From assembly GCF_002835735.1 (NCBI RefSeq), contig NZ_PISD01000008.1, forward strand, positions 248,001-312,000: a stretch of 64,000 nt of DNA, written 5' to 3'. Source of the DNA: Cytobacillus horneckiae (GTDB lineage Bacteria > Bacillota > Bacilli > Bacillales > Cytobacillaceae). The number at the start of each line of letters is the position of its first letter. Position 1 is the stretch's first letter. This document shows, in pieces, positions 63,624 through 64,000 of the stretch. Below the pieces are notes generated by a model. It was not told the DNA's origin. It did not search any database and saw nothing but the letters and a program-made list of their open reading frames with translations. Position numbers and translations under genes: made by a program.

Positions 63624-64000
63624 GAATTCCAGGGGACTCACGCCTTTATCAAATACAATCGACTCTGATTCCACTAAAAGCACATACCGTCCATCAATCT
63701 TCCCAAGATGAATATTCTCTCCGAAATCAGCAAGCAAGCCTTTAATTGCAGTATTGCCGATAGTCATTCGAATTTCCGCTTCCGGTGTATGCTCGATAAT
63801 TTGGGCAGCGGCCTCCATGACTTGGTGTGTATCCAGCCGCTCTTGAATTTCTCTCTTTTCACTCGCTTCCCAAATCTCTAAAGACTCTTCAAATTGCTGC
63901 ATTTCTTCACTGTTTTCTGCAAAAGTTTCCTGAGCATGCTCCTGCACCATATGCATGACTTGAGACTTCATAATTTCAGGCATGGAGTCCTCATACTCAA
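63573..64000 (-). CDS. Conserved hypothetical protein, 5' end outside the window
   Basis: The visible part is 142 codons, open to the window edge: EYEDSMPEIMKSQVMHMVQEHAQETFAENSEEMQQF..., so the gene begins beyond 64000. The N-terminal visible half is helical and charged. The C-terminal half (ASEKREI...AEIRMTIGNTAIKGLLADFGENIHLGKIDGRYVLLVESESIVFDKGVSPLEFHRPDDL) looks like alternating alpha and beta. I recognise no family. Its 3' end served as the insertion point of the island; a diverged copy of that end lies at 56473-56594. Confidence 0.7.
   Translation of the reverse strand, partial: EYEDSMPEIMKSQVMHMVQEHAQETFAENSEEMQQFEESLEIWEASEKREIQERLDTHQVMEAAAQIIEHTPEAEIRMTIGNTAIKGLLADFGENIHLGKIDGRYVLLVESESIVFDKGVSPLEFHRPDDLHAIIEKMNRK

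Overview
The window looks like a chromosomal segment of a low-GC, endospore-forming Bacillaceae species (Bacillus sensu lato). It carries SpoIIP behind a sigma-E-like promoter, Bacillus-specific families (YwhD, DUF2639, YxlEFG, YdjO, YcnK, GlpP), many U-tailed terminators, and four riboswitch classes recognised by sequence (c-di-AMP, FMN, ZTP, and a GlpP-type antiterminated leader). No rRNA or intact tRNA gene was seen, and no CRISPR array.

Layout. 1-8 kb: end of arsC, a c-di-AMP riboswitch upstream of a doubly broken ktrB and an intact ktrA, spoIIP, ywhD, a ferredoxin and small genes. 8-16 kb: amidohydrolase and uppP on the minus strand, a YxlEFG-type ABC exporter, a patatin-like lipase, a ResA-like thioredoxin and an EcsC protein. 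16-24 kb: a secreted-protein cluster (S15 peptidase, TasA/camelysin-like protein, InhA-type M6 protease), a second zincin, and a divergent SDR/TetR pair. 24-31 kb: the complete ribose operon rbsRKDACB with a cre site and a probable RbsR operator. 31-36 kb: DinB, 1.2 kb of decayed sequence, then an FMN riboswitch heading a shortened ribE-ribB-ribH operon that lacks ribD and the RibA domain, then dapF. 36-43 kb: a non-homologous end-joining set with polymerase and ligase on two separate divergent genes plus ku, interrupted by a YcnK-regulated copper-type operon. 43-48 kb: glpP-glpK-glpD. 48-54 kb: ZTP riboswitch with folD, then a cold-adaptation group (csp, cshA helicase, csp, ydjO). 54-56.4 kb: divergent nsrR and hmp with two NsrR boxes.

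The last part (56.47-63.62 kb) is a decayed genomic island bounded by a perfect 63-bp direct repeat. The right copy is the true 3' end of a chromosomal gene at 63573. The left copy lies in a diverged fragment of the same gene and abuts a broken tyrosine integrase. Inside are a ParB-like fragment, a Tn4430-like terminal inverted repeat, a frameshifted M3 oligopeptidase, a damaged serine resolvase, and a secreted HNH-nuclease toxin gene (frameshifted) followed by a SUKH/SMI1 immunity gene. Without the island, hmp and the gene at 63573 would be convergent neighbours sharing one terminator.

Best leads for follow-up: the island structure and its toxin-immunity pair; the two lesions in ktrB under an intact c-di-AMP riboswitch; the truncated rib operon; the split LigD; a tRNA T-arm-like structured element at about 7.8 kb; and hairpin-bearing leaders of the cold-shock genes. 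All start sites, functions and RNA structures were judged by eye from sequence alone.
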